Assembly: GCA_021209875.1 (NCBI GenBank)
Contig: JAGYVD010000005.1
Location: forward strand, 1,116,001 to 1,180,000
DNA from: Rosellinia necatrix
Lineage: Eukaryota > Ascomycota > Sordariomycetes > Xylariales > Xylariaceae
DNA: 64,000 nucleotides
Direction: 5' to 3'
Positions within the stretch are counted from its first letter, which is position 1. Every line of letters starts with the position of its first letter. The translations under genes and the position numbers were made by a program. Below the pieces are notes generated by a model, which saw only the letters and a program-made list of their open reading frames with translations, did not search any database and was not told the origin of the DNA. Positions 23,974 to 35,993 of the stretch are shown here, one piece after another.

Positions 23974-26290
23974 ATGGGGACTCGTTGGCCCAGGAGATTT
24001 CTGCGATGCTTCTATTGTGGACAAAGATCAACCATCCACTTTCAAGGGCAGAAGTCGTTCCATTGCCCCAAGTGTGATGCGACCAACTGGCTGGACCAGG
24101 TAAGACGGCGCTCGCATTCATCTGCTGCTCCTGCCTCATCGCCGCCATCATGCGCGCGTCTTGTTGACCAACGGTGTAGGATGGCGAGATTACGGATCCG
24201 CCGGCCGCGGACGAGAGCCTTGAGCGCAGCACCCTTCGATATGCCATCCCTCGATCTTCCGCAACTCGGTCGCCCTCCCCGGTCGGCCACGCGACCGCCG
24301 GCGCACTCGGCGATTCCATCTTCTGCACAACCTGCCTCCGGAACCAACAGATGTTGAGTAGTTCCCTCGCGCAATTCGAGTGGCCCGATGACCCTTCGGG
24401 CGCCGAGCAAAGCGCAAGGGAGCGCAGGTATTGGGCGCTGAGGAAGACACTTGAGAAACGATACCCCCAAGTCTGCGGCGTATGCTTGCCGAGAGTAAAC
24501 AAAAGGCTACACCAAGCGAGCTACACGGCGCAGACGGATCACCTGAGGCGCATGATGGACCTGACCCGATCACGGCGGAAGGCAGTAAGGAGGTACGGCC
24601 CGTTGGATTTTGTCGACTTCATAGGCAAGTTGAGCTGGCATGCTAGCTTTATGCTTCAAGCTGTGTGGCATATCGTGGTCGTTTCCCTCCTTCTCGCCGA
24701 ATTGTGTGCTTTCACCGGGGGTGGTCGCTGGATACCCGTTAACTTGCTCGTCTTTGATCGTCTGCGCGCTCTCGCGCCACCATACTCAGATAGACTCATG
24801 CAGTGGGCAATAAACTTGGGAATGTGCTCATTTCCTTGGAACCCACACTTCAAACAGACCATTCGAGGCTTTACTGCCCATATTCTCGGCTTCAGACGGT
24901 GGTATACTTATCAATTGCTGATCCTCCTGGAGCGATTCGTTGCACTCTCTATTGCACAGTACAGTAAATCCCAGGGGCTCCCTGCGACAAGCCAGCTTAG
25001 TGCTCAGATTATTATAATGCTATTGACGGTTTACGTAAGTTTAAGTTTTTTTTTTTTTTTCCCCGTTCAAAGTAATGTCAAGGAGACGATTGCTGAATGG
25101 TTACATAGATTTACCTGACCGCGAGACAGTCGGTTCGCACCGACACGACTCCCCTTTTTCGCCGGCCAACTGAGCTAGCTGCTGGCTTGCATCCAGAAGT
25201 CGACGATCGGTCCTCGACAAGAGACCCTGATGATCTTGGTGATATCCTCGATGATATCCTACATTCACCCGCTCCCACACAGGAGCCGGCCGCCCGAATC
25301 TCACCACAACAATCACCTTTCGCCGTGCCCAGCCCAGGCATACGCAATAAAGGGGATAGTAGGAGTTCAGCCTTTCCTATCTCCCATACGACCCGTAGGG
25401 CTTACGAAACCAACCAATCCTTCCGAGAAGAACCTACCGTCGCGCAGCACGACGATGAAATGGATTGGTCTCCGTCCGCCTCCCAACATCGCGCATTCAG
25501 CTCTTATAATCCTTATAAGGTTAAGAATACCAACCCAAGATTCAGCGACGCGCCAACAGAACCAAAACCGGGTCCTATCTGGTATAAAGTGCCACCCGCC
25601 CCTACCAATCCGGCTCAAAGATCGCGGAACCCCCCCATGCGGCCCATAATTCGGGAGAGTCCGAAGGAGAAGAAAGAATCCTTTTTCCAGCCAGCAGTAG
25701 GGCGGCGACCCGTTGACTTTGGGAGCGGAGCTCGGGACGACTCACCCGGTTTGAATTTAGCGGCGCCTAAATTCTACGCTCCGCAGCCAGCAGATGATCC
25801 TCGGGACAGTCTATCGAACATGTTTGCGAAATCCTTCACTATTAGCCCGAGTCCGGAAGAGCCGGAAGAAAGGAGCAAGTGGAGACCCGACATTGCGGAG
25901 TTGCCAGGACCCGGCACTATGCTAGACCGCACCGTGACGCGTCTCGTAGAGTTAATCACCCTCGTGGCGGCTTTATGCGGCTGGGTCTTTGCGTTGCGTT
26001 CTCAGGAGCACTATGGGCGAAGCGTAGCTTTAGCCTCCATTTGTGTCTGCCTCATAGTGTCGATCAGATTAGCGGCCGACTTGGAAGTTGATTACCAAAT
26101 ACGTGGTCACATCCGGCCGTCCGTCTTTGCACCATCATTGGCCAACTTGGCACTGTTCCAACTCATTCTCGTTATCCTCTTCATGTGGAATATATGGTCC
26201 GGCGGCGCATCATGGGCAGCATCGGGAGTATACGGCAACACGCTGTTCGGAAGCATCATCATCCATCACGTGTGGCAGACCTTCGCATAG
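23974..26290 (+). CDS. ima1: Ima1-type inner nuclear membrane protein
   Basis: The three-exon model is 23974-24099, 24180-25034, 25109-26290, coding for 720 residues. Introns are 80 bases (GTAAGA..TAG) and 74 bases (GTAAGT, a poly-T run, TAG). The N terminus MGTRWPRRFLRCFYCG..FHCPKCDATNWLDQ carries two Cys pairs. Two more follow in FCTTCLRNQQ and CGVCLPRVNK, making the Cys-rich Ima1 N-terminal domain. Hydrophobic segments occur near LQAVWHIVVVSLLLAELCAF, YQLLILLERFVALSI, and LSAQIIIMLLTVYIYL, then after a long disordered Pro/Ser-rich stretch near LVELITLVAALCGWVFAL, ALASICVCLIVSIRLAA and LALFQLILVILFMWNIW. Ima1 (Samp1/NET5 in animals) sits in the inner nuclear membrane and links heterochromatin and the LINC complex. 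The frame extends upstream of 23974 without an ATG, so I take the ATG next to the conserved Cys motif. Confidence 0.87.
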
Positions 26291-27369
26291 GCCTGCGCGC
26301 GCGCGGTACAGGAAACACGAATTAATGGGACACGATGACGAGGCTTAAGGGCGCGGACATGCCATACTAGCGCGGGCTATTGTCTTTCTTTGGTGCATGG
26401 CACGGAGTTATGCGATTTGCATTGAGTGGTAGGATTGGTTTATATGATACCCGGCACGGCAGGGCCTGAGCTACTGCGAGCGAGAAAGAGAGAGAGGAAC
26501 CTGAGTGTTGTTGTATGCATCCAAAGATGTATTATTTTTTGTGATGGAAAAACAGCACCGACGTCACCGTCATGTCAATAGCGATGGTATATAGGAAATT
26601 ATTTAAGCAAGCCCGCCGCATCCTTTTTCTACTGCCTACCCAGGCAAAGTAAACAAAGAAGAAGTTCTTGCACATCAAGTCGATTTAGTGTATGCAATTA
26701 TTGGCCAGGTCCGTGTCTATCTTCTCCCTTGCCTTTTTTTATTTAATTTTTTTTTTTTTTTTTTAAATATAAAATACCTGTGCTTTGTTGAAGATCTTCT
26801 TTCTGAAGGAAATTGGCCTTTTTAGGGCGGTCAGCACCTCCCTACTCTATTACTCCCTGCGGACGAGTTTTTTCCTGTTGCTTCCGGCCACCTAAGACTT
26901 CGGGGCTGACAAAGGCTCTTTCGTTGCCGTTTGTACCTGTTAAACCGTTAGCGCCGGTTACTGTGTTACCGGGATCATACGATAGCCGTACCGGGTAACG
27001 CCACTGTCAGGCAGTAGCCCCCAGCTGTGGGTCGATCGGTGTCTCGGTGGCTACGGAGCGCGCGGATCCCTAGGGTCGGGTATTGCAGCTAGGGCGTCTC
27101 AATTGGCCCAGGCACCCATTTAATTTTATTTTCCGCGCGCGCCGCCCCCCTAACAACCTTGTGAGGTTGTCAGATATGGTCTTATGCGATCTGGTCCCTC
27201 CTTTATCAGCTTCGCATTTCAGCCCGTTTGCCTTCTTCGATGCTTTGTGTTTGCCCTTCTTTTAACCTCGACCCTCGCCTACCTACATCCGCCCTGCTAC
27301 CTGCCACCTGCCACCTGCCCGTAGCCTTCGCCTCAACTAGTTTGTTTTGATACCTGCTCTTCCGGCACC
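26291..27369. promoter_or_regulatory. Upstream region of scs7
   Basis: This 1.1-kb interval contains an A/T run near 26738-26772 and a pyrimidine-rich leader (27240-27369) with CACCTGCCACCTGCC direct repeats before the scs7 ATG. No other gene was seen. Confidence 0.5.
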
Positions 27370-28565
27370 ATGCCAGGCCGAACCCTTCCGACTCTGACAC
27401 AGGCTGAGGTCGAGGCTCACAGCTCGACTAAATCCTGCTATGTCACCATTGGCAACAAGGTCTACGATGTGACCGATTTCCTCGATGCCCACCCCGGTGG
27501 TGCTGACCTCATCCTGGATTATGCCGGAAAGGATGTGGCTGCCATTCTCAAAGACGAGGACTCTCACGAGCACTCCGAGGCTGCCTACGAAGTCCTAGAC
27601 GAATCTCTTGTCGCCTTCCTCGTGACGGAGAAGCGTATGCCTGCTTCACAGGGACAGAAGAAGATGGGAGACGCAGAGTTCAACGGCACGGACACTGTCC
27701 CAGTTCATCCTCGAACCGGTATGTCCTGCGAGGAGGATCTGAGCAAGGACACCGACCTCAACCAGGACTATAAGACACACAAGTTTCTCGACCTCAACCG
27801 GCCGCTGCTGATGCAAGTATGGAATGCTGGGTTTAGCAAGGAGTTTTACCTTGACCAAGTCCACCGGCCGAGGCATTACAAGGGAGGCGCGTCAGCGCCG
27901 CTCTTTGGAAACTTCCTCGAACCGCTTAGTTTGACGCCCTGGTGGGTGGTCCCCTTATTGTGGCTACCTGCGGACGCATATGGAACCTACCTGGCATCCC
28001 AAGGTTATGATAGTTATGGTCGCCTTGCTATCAGCTGGTTGTTCGGCGTCTTCATATGGACTCTCGTGGAGTATATTTTGCACAGATGTCTATTCCACCT
28101 TGACCAGTATGTTTCCCATCAGCATTTTGCGCTGGTATTTTTTTTTCCGAATCATTACTAATCTGTCCCCACAGTTACCTTCCTGATAATAGAGTCGGCA
28201 TTACAATGCATTTTCTGCTCCATGGCGTTCATCATTATCTGCCAATGGATAAGTACCGTCTCGTCATGCCGCCGACCCTTTTCTTAGTGCTTGCAACCCC
28301 TTTCTGGAAACTGGCACATGCGATCTTCTTCTTCGACTGGTACCTCGCAACGGCCATCTACTGTGGCGGCATATTTGGTTACGTTATGTACGATATGACC
28401 CACTACTTCCTTCATCATCAAAATCTTCCGCTGTGGTACAAAGGCCTCAAGAAGTACCATCTTGCCCACCACTTTCAGGACTACGAACTCGGCTTCGGCG
28501 TCACGAGTGCTTTCTGGGACCGCATCTTTAGCACCGAGCTGCCCACAGTGGTTAAGACGAAATGA
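27370..28565 (+). CDS. scs7: Sphingolipid fatty acid 2-hydroxylase Scs7
   Basis: The two-exon model is 27370-28106 and 28175-28565, coding for 375 residues. The 68-base intron (GTATGT, TTACTAATC branch site, ACAG) falls inside the codon joining LD+HYLPDN. Residues about 10-90 are a cytochrome b5 domain with haem ligands His41 (HPGG) and His68 (HEHS). The fatty acid hydroxylase domain follows, with four membrane segments and the di-iron histidine clusters HRCLFH, HFLLHGVHH, HYFLHH and KYHLAHHF. The enzyme hydroxylates the alpha carbon of very-long-chain fatty acids of ceramide in the ER. All histidines needed are present and the length matches the family (yeast 384). It is well isolated from neighbours, and the start has no competing ATG. 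Confidence 0.95.
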
Positions 28566-29511
28566 GGAGGGATTAATGACTTGAATTTACGGCGTGACGT
28601 CTTCTACTTGTATAAATAACCTGCCCACTACCCGAGTTGAAAGAAAGAGGAACCTGGCAACTCTCCGGGGGTGGCATTAATTCCTGGAATAAGAACTGGA
28701 AAACATACTCAGCTTACACTAAGGTTATATAATTAATGTTAATTTCCCAACCCTACCTTCTTTGATTTATGAATGAGGTCATAAGTTTGAGTAATTGCCA
28801 TGATCTTTATCCTGAATTGGACAAGCGCCAGTACAAAATGTCATCGTCCTTTCTCAACTTGTTCATGTCTGTTATTATTGCTGCTGAAGTAGGCCTTCAT
28901 TGTACAACCGGTAGGATGTTGGTAGACCGGTCCCTGTGGTATAATGATTGGAATCACAGAAATAGACGTCTTGGGGAGAGACCATTTCAGATTACTCTAT
29001 TGACAGAAGCACCCCAAAATACAGGTAGGTACAACATAATGCACTGGAACGCCTTAGTTTCAAGCTTCTGGGGGCTATACAATGCCAAAAGGTCTGCAAT
29101 GATAGAAAGAGACAGGCTGTTCACACCATGGTAGCATTGTATTAAAATAAAAACGAAATGGCGAGTCAGGCTGTTGCGTGACCGGAACAGTATTGGAGGC
29201 TATTTTGGTACAGTGTTATTTGCACCCCTGAACTGTCGGCCTTGACCGAGGAAATACCGGCCTGCATTTCATCGACCCACTTAGCTACTTGCCCGCCACT
29301 TTCCCTACTTAGTCTGCCTTCTATTCTGCCTTCCCGCCTGTTCCAGTTCAGGTCATCGTCGATTCTGATTCTCATACAGTCACCAACGAACTCATTTATA
29401 TCCTCCCCCCGGCAGTCCATCGGGGGTGAAACGTGAACAGACAATATTTCTAGTTCCACCCATTCTCCGGCGCCAGGCCAACATAGTTTGCTAGTATTCC
29501 CGCCGCCTACA
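28566..29511. other. Intergenic region between scs7 and rsd1
   Basis: These 950 bases include a 121-codon ATG frame at 28769-29134 (+). It has no recognisable domain and no codon bias like its neighbours; I treat it as chance. The 3' part (29250-29511) is C/T-rich, as expected for a leader of the downstream gene. Confidence 0.45.
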
Positions 29512-31384
29512 ATGGCCACACTCGATGTTGAGGCTCTGCTTGATGCCACTGCTCACAAAAATGACGAGGTGAAGGAAAGCCAAGCTCGCGATCCCTCTGA
29601 ACGTGAGAAGACCGACCGAAGCGACCGTCGGGATCGCGACCGAAGCCCCGACCGTACCCGACGCGACCGTAGCCCTAGAAGACGTGAACGCAGCGCTGAT
29701 CGTGGTCGTCGTGACCGGGCTGATGACCGAGAGGCTACTCCTCGAAGCGATGCAGGTAGTCACAAGAGTAGGCGTAGAAGTCGGAGCCGTGATGATGATC
29801 GCCGACACTCACGCCGTCACAGAGGAGGCGATGGGGATTACTACCGCAGCGGCCGAGGCGGAGGCGGCCGAGACCGCTCGCGCTCTCGTTCCCCTCGCCG
29901 GCACTACCGCCCGAGAGATGACCACCGCGACCGCGATGACCGTGGCTCATACCGAACCAGAGACGAAGACAAGCACCGCAACGGACGCACGCCCAAGCGC
30001 GACGCCACGCCCGTGCTGACCGAGGATGAGCGCGATCGACGTACCGTATTCGTCCAGCAGCTAGCAGCTCGCTTGCGCACTAAAGAACTTAAGGAGTTTT
30101 TCGAGAAGGTCGGGCCCGTAAATGAAGCCCAGATTGTTAAGGATCGTATAAGCGGAAGGTCAAAGGGGTGCGTCACGAGACCCAATTTCCCCCTGCCAGA
30201 ATACTGCTAACAATACGCTGCAGTGTCGGCTATGTTGAATTCAAAAACGAAGATTCTGTCACTGCTGCCCTTCAGCTCACAGGTCAAAAGCTATTAGGTA
30301 TTCCGGTTATCGTTCAACTCACGGAAGCTGAAAAGAATCGCCAAGTCCGCAGCACCGACGGCACCGGCCATGGTAATTCGGTTCCTTTTCACCGGCTATA
30401 TGTAGGAAACATCCATTTCAGCATCACCGAACAAGACTTGCAGAATGTCTTCGAGCCGTTTGGCGAACTCGAATTTGTCCAACTCCAGAAAGATGACACT
30501 GGCCGTAGCCGTGGCTACGGATTTGTCCAGTACGTTCTCCTCCCCTTCCCCCTTTCCCTCCCCATCGTAGGCTTGAGTTCTGTTGTGCTGACATATACAC
30601 AGGTTCCGTGATGCTGACCAAGCTCGGGAAGCACTGGAGAAAATGAATGGATTTGACCTGGCCGGTCGCCCAATCCGCGTTGGTCTTGGAAATGATAAGT
30701 TTACCCCCGAGTCAACTGCCAATCTCCTTCAGAGATTCCAGGGCCAAAACCAACCATATCAGGGATCTGCTTTCTCCGGTGCTGGTGGACGAGGTCCTCA
30801 AACTTCTGGCTTCGACAGGGCCGGTGGTCGTGACAACGACAAGGCAACGGGTGCCAGCGCGCTGGACGACACTGATGTTGCTGGTGTAAATTTTAACAAT
30901 TATAGTCGAGACGCCCTTATGCGCAAACTTGCACGAACGGACGAGCCTTCCAATGGAACTCAGAATGAAGGGCCGATTGTCAAACCCAAGACTGAGACTA
31001 AACCCCTCCCCGTTAAGGTAAACATGGCTAGTCGGTGTGTAGTCCTACATAATATGTTTGACCCTACAGAGTAAGTACCCTCTCAGTCAGCCATCCTAAT
31101 GGTCTTGTACTAATATAGACTGCAGAGAAGAAGGTGAAGTCTGGGTCAAGGAGCTCGAGGATGACGTTAGACAGGAAGCCGAAGAGAAATACGGCCACGT
31201 GGTCCATATTTCCCTCGACCCGAATTCACAAGGTGATATCTACCTCAAGTTCGACAAAGTTCAAGGAGGCGAGAATGCCATCAAGGGTCTCAATGGCCGT
31301 TATTTTGGAGGTCGGATGATTAGCGCCGCGCCTGTTGTGGATGCAGTCTACAGCAGTTTGTTCTCTCGCACCAAGGCTATTTAA
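29512..31384 (+). CDS. rsd1: RBM39/Rsd1-type splicing factor
   Basis: The four-exon model is 29512-30167, 30224-30529, 30603-31070, 31126-31384, coding for 562 residues. Introns begin GTGCGT, GTACGT and GTAAGT, and each lies at a conserved RRM position (SKG+VGYVEF, GFVQ+FRDADQ, DPTE+EEGEVW). Residues about 20-165 are an Arg/Ser/Asp-rich RS-like domain. RRM1 ([20 protein letters not shown]) and RRM2 ([28 protein letters not shown]) follow. A Gly-rich linker then leads to a C-terminal U2AF-homology motif ([24 protein letters not shown]). This is the CC1-like family of human RBM39 and fission yeast Rsd1, which acts in early spliceosome assembly in the nucleus. Family is firm and the start is the first ATG. 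Confidence 0.93.
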
Positions 31385-32224
31385 GATACTAATCACTGGC
31401 CTGGCCTCTCTACTCCTAGGAAACTTAACCGTATGATTTGCATCCATTAGTTGGCTGATGTTTAGTAGCTAACCATGCAATAGGCTCCATTAAGGTCGCC
31501 CCATCAGCGGTGCGCACTACGACCCATACATAGTTCACTGATCGCTAGCTTCCTCGCGAATTTTCTCCTGGTAAACGGCGCAAAAGTTTTGCGACATACT
31601 CATGGTTCCCTGTCGATCCTTTCCCTTTACCCACGCGCAGGTTAGCAGCACTTGACTTACCGCTGATTCTACTGCAGCAAATCACGCACACAAGGACAGC
31701 CTATCCTTTCCCACTAGTATGCCAGTAGCACCAATTACACTAATTGTTGGGCGGGCGTGGAAACTGTTCGTCACAGTGGCAGATTCTGAAGCACATCGTA
31801 CATAGGGTTTTCGTAGGCTCAATGGCGTTTTAGATTCTCTGTTGGCGCCACATAGTGAACTAGAAAATTTTATTGCAATTCTTAATACTATGATATCTTA
31901 TGATTCTAAATTCAATGATCCCTATTATAAAGCCAGAAAGATGACATTGAAGTTTTTTTTTAGTGTTCTGTGTAGAGGCGGACTGTGTGGGAAGCATTCG
32001 GAAAGATGAAGAACACTAGATGAGGGAGACACATGCAACAACGGGTTCTATATTCCATCTGATAGAGGTTTGATATTTGTTTATCCCTTGAATACATCAA
32101 GACCACAAGCCAATAAAGATGACCATCACCAATCTCCACGACGACGGCATTCAGGTCAAATCTATCTGTCACCCTTATTCTCCTCAAAGTTCCGGTAAAA
32201 ATCAAGGCAAAACACTCCAGGACC
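31385..32224. other. Intergenic region between convergent genes
   Basis: These 840 bases between rsd1 (+) and the Nudix gene (-) become A/T-richer around 31850-31960. No gene or repeat was recognised. Confidence 0.5.
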
Positions 32225-33620
32225 CTAAATCATTTCCCAACCCCCCTTTCCCCTTTCCTTTCTCTGCCTACCCAAAGAAAACAAACCGGGTCGAACTGGA
32301 ACCTTCCCACCTCTTCCCCCTTCCTCCTTCGGAGTCAAAAGGCACATCGTTCCCCCCAGCCCCCCCCCCCTCCTCTTACCCCCAGGGGACCGCGCTCTTA
32401 ACCCCCCGGCAACCCTAAACGGGAGTCGGCGATGTATATGCTCGTTGATCTGGACGAAACTCCGCTCGTTCTCGGCATTTATGACGCCGTGGCGGATGAG
32501 GAAGTCGACGACGACGACGGCGGCGTCGGGCTTGAACTCGTTGTTGAGGAGGGCGACCTGGACGTCGCCGACGCTCATGAGGCTGTAGCTGCCGACCTCG
32601 CCGTCGTGGGGGCGGGGGATGACGTCGACGGGGAGCTCCATGTCGTAGGTGTAGACGACGCCGGGGCAGAGCAGGCCGGACTCGCCGGACCAGCCGTGGA
32701 TGGCGTCGGTGGAGGAGACGTAGGAGAGCAGGCCGGTGGAGCGAACGCGGGTGCGGACGAGCTCGGAGGGCAGCGAGGCCTCCTCGCCGGCCTCCTTGAT
32801 GATGGTCTCGAGCGCGGTGGTGCCGGCGGCGATGCCGCCGGCCACGGTGGCGTCGAGCATGTTGGGGCTGCTGAAGAGGTGCTTGGCGCGCCGCGGGATC
32901 CAGAGGCCCGAGATGACGCCGCAGTCGTCCTCGGTCGCGCGCGAGCGCACGTACGCGATCATGTGCGCGCCCTGCAGCAGGATGCCGAACAGCGGCGCCA
33001 TGAAGCGCTCCATGGTCACGGTGCCGGTGCCAGTGCCGGTGCCGGTGCGCGCGACGGCGGTCACGCCACCTGCTGCCGCCGCCGGCGCTGATGGCCCGGG
33101 GTACGACAGGATGGCGAAGGGCTCGCTGTGCTTCTTGGCGATCAGCCGGAACGTGTCCCGCTCGATGCAGATGTCGACGAGGGCCTGGAAGGCGGCCGTG
33201 AAGGCGGCGGCGCTGTCGGCCCCGCCCGACGCGTCCAGCACCGTCACCGTCCGCGGCGCCGCGTGCGACACCTCGAACGACGCCGTCCACGGCATCTTGG
33301 CCACCGTCTCGGGCCGCAGGTACCCGTGCGGCCGCGGGTCGCCCGCCAGCAGGAGCTGGTAGTAGATCTCTAACGGGTCGCGGTCATACGGGAAGCTTTT
33401 GGTCGGAGGAGGCGAGAGCGCGCACGCGCACATTGTGTGAGCTTAGATGATTTTTTTTTTGATTTTTTGATTTTTTTTTATTCCGGAGCCGAGGGGGAGG
33501 AAGGGAGAGAGGGAAGGGAGAGGGAGAAGAAGAAGAAGGGAAGCCCTTGCTTGTTGCAACTTACTTGTCTGCATTTTGAACTATGGGCAGGTATGACTTG
33601 CCCGCGGTTGAGCGGCCCAT
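32225..33620 (-). CDS. DUF4743/Nudix hydrolase (thiamine pyrophosphokinase-related family)
   Basis: The two-exon model is complement(32225-33395, 33565-33620), coding for 408 residues. The short first exon (MGRSTAGKSYLPIVQNAD) and the 169-base intron (GTAAGT..CAAAAG) restore the family start VQNADNFPYDRDPLEIYY. The DUF4743 domain spans about residues 15-140, including GYLRPETVAKMPW and FRLIAKKHSEPFAIL. The Nudix domain has a box near residues 205-226 (GGIAAGTTALETIIKEAGEE). Here the usual REAxEEA appears as KEAGEEA, with the catalytic Glu residues kept. Relatives are annotated as Nudix proteins related to thiamine pyrophosphokinase; a damaged-thiamine-diphosphate phosphatase role is known for some, so the substrate here is inferred. 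The last 60 or so residues are Gly/Arg-rich, from a C-rich tract, and may be an unprocessed 3' end rather than true protein. Confidence 0.85.
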
Positions 33621-35426
33621 TTCTGAAAGGGGGAGAGAGAGAAAAGATGAAGAGATGTAGCTTGGTCTTTCTTGCCTTTATTCGGTTCAATTGTTATTCC
33701 CGCCTAATTGTCCATCCAAAGTGAATTCTTTTGCTGTCTTTCTCACTCTCTCACACACTCTCTCTACTTTTTGAGCAGAGCCTTGTAGGTTCGAGGTTGT
33801 TGTTGGCGGCGGCCCTTTGACTAAGCTAACCCTCTAGTGTAGGTATAGTATAGGTATAGTTATACTCGGAGGGGGGATATGGGGTTCAACGGTCTGTTAT
33901 CGAATGGGGTCTAGATGCGAGTCGAATTCCCCTTTGATTGATGTCGCGCTTTGGTGGGGCCCGTCGAGTCGTTAGTCGAGCTGACCGCTCACTCGTGGCG
34001 GAGACGCACAGCTGTGCATAGCCCGTCTGTGCCAGTAGGAGGGCGCGCAGAGGCGACGATGTAGAAGTACCTATTATAGTCTTAACCGATCGCTGGAGGA
34101 TGTTACCCGGGTTGGGTATGAGTGGTGGAGTGCTTAGGACCTCGCATCCTGACAATCAGGGGTCTGTCTGCTGTACGCACAACGCAATCAGAAGGTAGTA
34201 ACATAAACGTTGTATCCTCAGGACTCACCGACTGCTTGGACCAGCGCCTATCTTAACACATTACATTCGGTCGATATTCGGTGAGCGCCGGGTTCGCAAT
34301 ACTTGCCTTTTTGAAAGAAATGAGAAGAAGCAAAACAATCGAAACAATCAGAAGCAGGAGACAAAAAAAAAAAAAAAAGATTACACACATTCCCTAACTA
34401 CCTGGTTACCTGATGTTAAGTACTGTTACATGATAGGAAACATAACAAAACGTTTCAATTTTAGAGAAACTGTTTGGGTTATGTGCACTAATAGGAGCCA
34501 ACTGTGTCGAACTTCTCTACAAAGGTTAGACCATCGGTAATGATAATCAGAGATCGTTCTTATTATGAAACTACGAGATTATATATTCATCTATTCTGTG
34601 CACTGAGGCCTTGGGCGTGTAAATGAGTCCGAGGAAGCGCAGGACCGCGGCAGGGTAACCCGGCGACGCCACTGCATTGCCATGTTCAACACGTAACCCA
34701 GGTGTTTAAAAATTAGGTACGTATGTGTTATAGTTAGGTAGGTAGGGGACCGTTGGAACTTACAAACAACCTCCGACTACCTAATGTCTGGGGATGATAA
34801 ATTAATAGCCCTGCACTCCCTACCAAAACCACGACTTTGGAATCAACATGACCTTGGCACTTCACAGCCCATTGCATACGTATATTTATGGTACCTATAG
34901 TTATATATAGTGTAGACTGGGTACGGGATTTTTATGCGCATAAAACTCCACGGGAGCTATATATAATACCCCGTCGGCGGAGACTCGGCATGCAGGAACG
35001 GCAGGAACGGGCAGGAACGGCGGGCAAGTCGGATTGTGGGAAGCGAATCATAGGAGCCCGCGGCCCCAGGCTTCTAATTCGGTAGTTATTCGGTCCCGGA
35101 CCAGAGACAAACACACTGTGGGTGTCGACTGAGGCTCTGTCTCCGATGCGCTTACACCATCAATAAACGACAGACCGCCAAGCAAGGGGTTGAGACGTTG
35201 CGGAAGTGAGGCCCACAGAAAAAGGGACGACAGCAATAACCAGCAGCAGCGCCAAATTATCCATAATATGAATAACTTAATAGGTCAAGTATCGTCGTGC
35301 CTGATAAAAGGCCCCGTCCTTTTCCTTCCCGAAGCTCAGATGAACCCCTCCCCTCCCCCTCCCCTCCCCCCCCGACGGCTATCTTCAACCGATGACAGGA
35401 TATCCCCTCGAAAATCGCATGCGAGC
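33621..35426. promoter_or_regulatory. Divergent region between the Nudix and MIT genes
   Basis: This 1.8-kb region holds an A16-17 run at about 34362-34378, TAGGTATAG repeats near 33840-33860, and a TTAGGTAGGTAGG stretch near 34733-34746. Tandem GGCAGGAACG units occur at 34992-35022. No gene was supported. Confidence 0.45.
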
Positions 35427-35724
35427 ATGGCGTTATCATCCAAAGCCACGCTCTCCGCCGCCTTAGCCAAGGCCAGGACCGCCGTCCAGCTCGACCAGGC
35501 CCAGTACCATGATGGCGCCAAGAGATATTACGTCGAGGCCGTCGGGCTGATAGAACGGGTCTTGGGCCGGGCCTCGAACGAAGAGGACAGGAAGAAGCTG
35601 GAAGAGGTTGTAGGTCTGATTCCAATCCCCCCGCCTGCGCGAGCCGAACGACTAATTCCGATGCCAGCTGCGGGCTTACACGAACCGCATTCGGCAACTG
35701 GACGCATTGTTGGGGCTGGCCTGA
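35427..35724 (+). CDS. Small stand-alone MIT-domain protein
   Basis: The two-exon model is 35427-35609 and 35668-35724, coding for 79 residues. The 58-base intron (GTAGGT, ACTAATTCC branch site, CCAG) joins KKLEEV to LRAYTNRIRQLDALLGLA before TGA. Nearly the whole protein is one MIT three-helix bundle: AALAKARTAVQLDQAQ, then GAKRYYVEAVGLIERVL, then EDRKKLEEVLRAYTNRIRQL. MIT domains bind ESCRT-III tails; in other fungi this close variant is usually the N-terminal part of a much larger protein. Here the frame ends at once, so it would act alone, perhaps as an adaptor or competitor of MIT-ESCRT contacts (inference). The frame stays open upstream to an ATG at 35340 (MNPSPPPPLPPRRLSS), which would add a Pro-rich leader of 29 residues. 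A donor shifted by one codon is also possible. Confidence 0.75.
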
Positions 35725-35938
35725 GATACCAAGGTCGTCTGTTTGACGCCCTATTTATTATTTTTTTTTTTATCGTTCGGCATGAGAACTACGACTTCCA
35801 AATTTGCATTTGCATTTGCATGGCTACAGTGCATGGACACGGGCACTTGGTATTCAACCATTGTCGATCGGACTGGAGCGTGGCGTTTTGAGCTTGGGTG
35901 GTATATACAGGGAATTTGTACAGTAGTGCTACGCCGAA

Positions 35939-35978
35939 CACACAGACGCACACACACACACGCACACACACACACAAA
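35939..35978. repeat. (CA)n microsatellite
   Basis: This is a run of about 40 bases of ACACAC interrupted by single G bases. It lies just outside the stop codon of the mS23 gene. Confidence 0.9.
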
Positions 35979-35993
35979 GACACAGCCCGAATT

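Noticed and set aside
28769..29134. 121-codon ATG frame between scs7 and rsd1
   Set aside because: No domain and no similarity I recognise; A/T-rich and without neighbours' codon use. Kept only as intergenic note.
32432..33091. 219-codon plus-strand frame and a 291-codon minus frame at 32415-33290
   Set aside because: Both are frame shadows of the Nudix exon; only the 32225-33395 frame gives the Nudix box.
34240..34310. Possible tRNA with a GGGTTCGCA B-box-like sequence
   Set aside because: No pairing acceptor stem or A box at the right distance.
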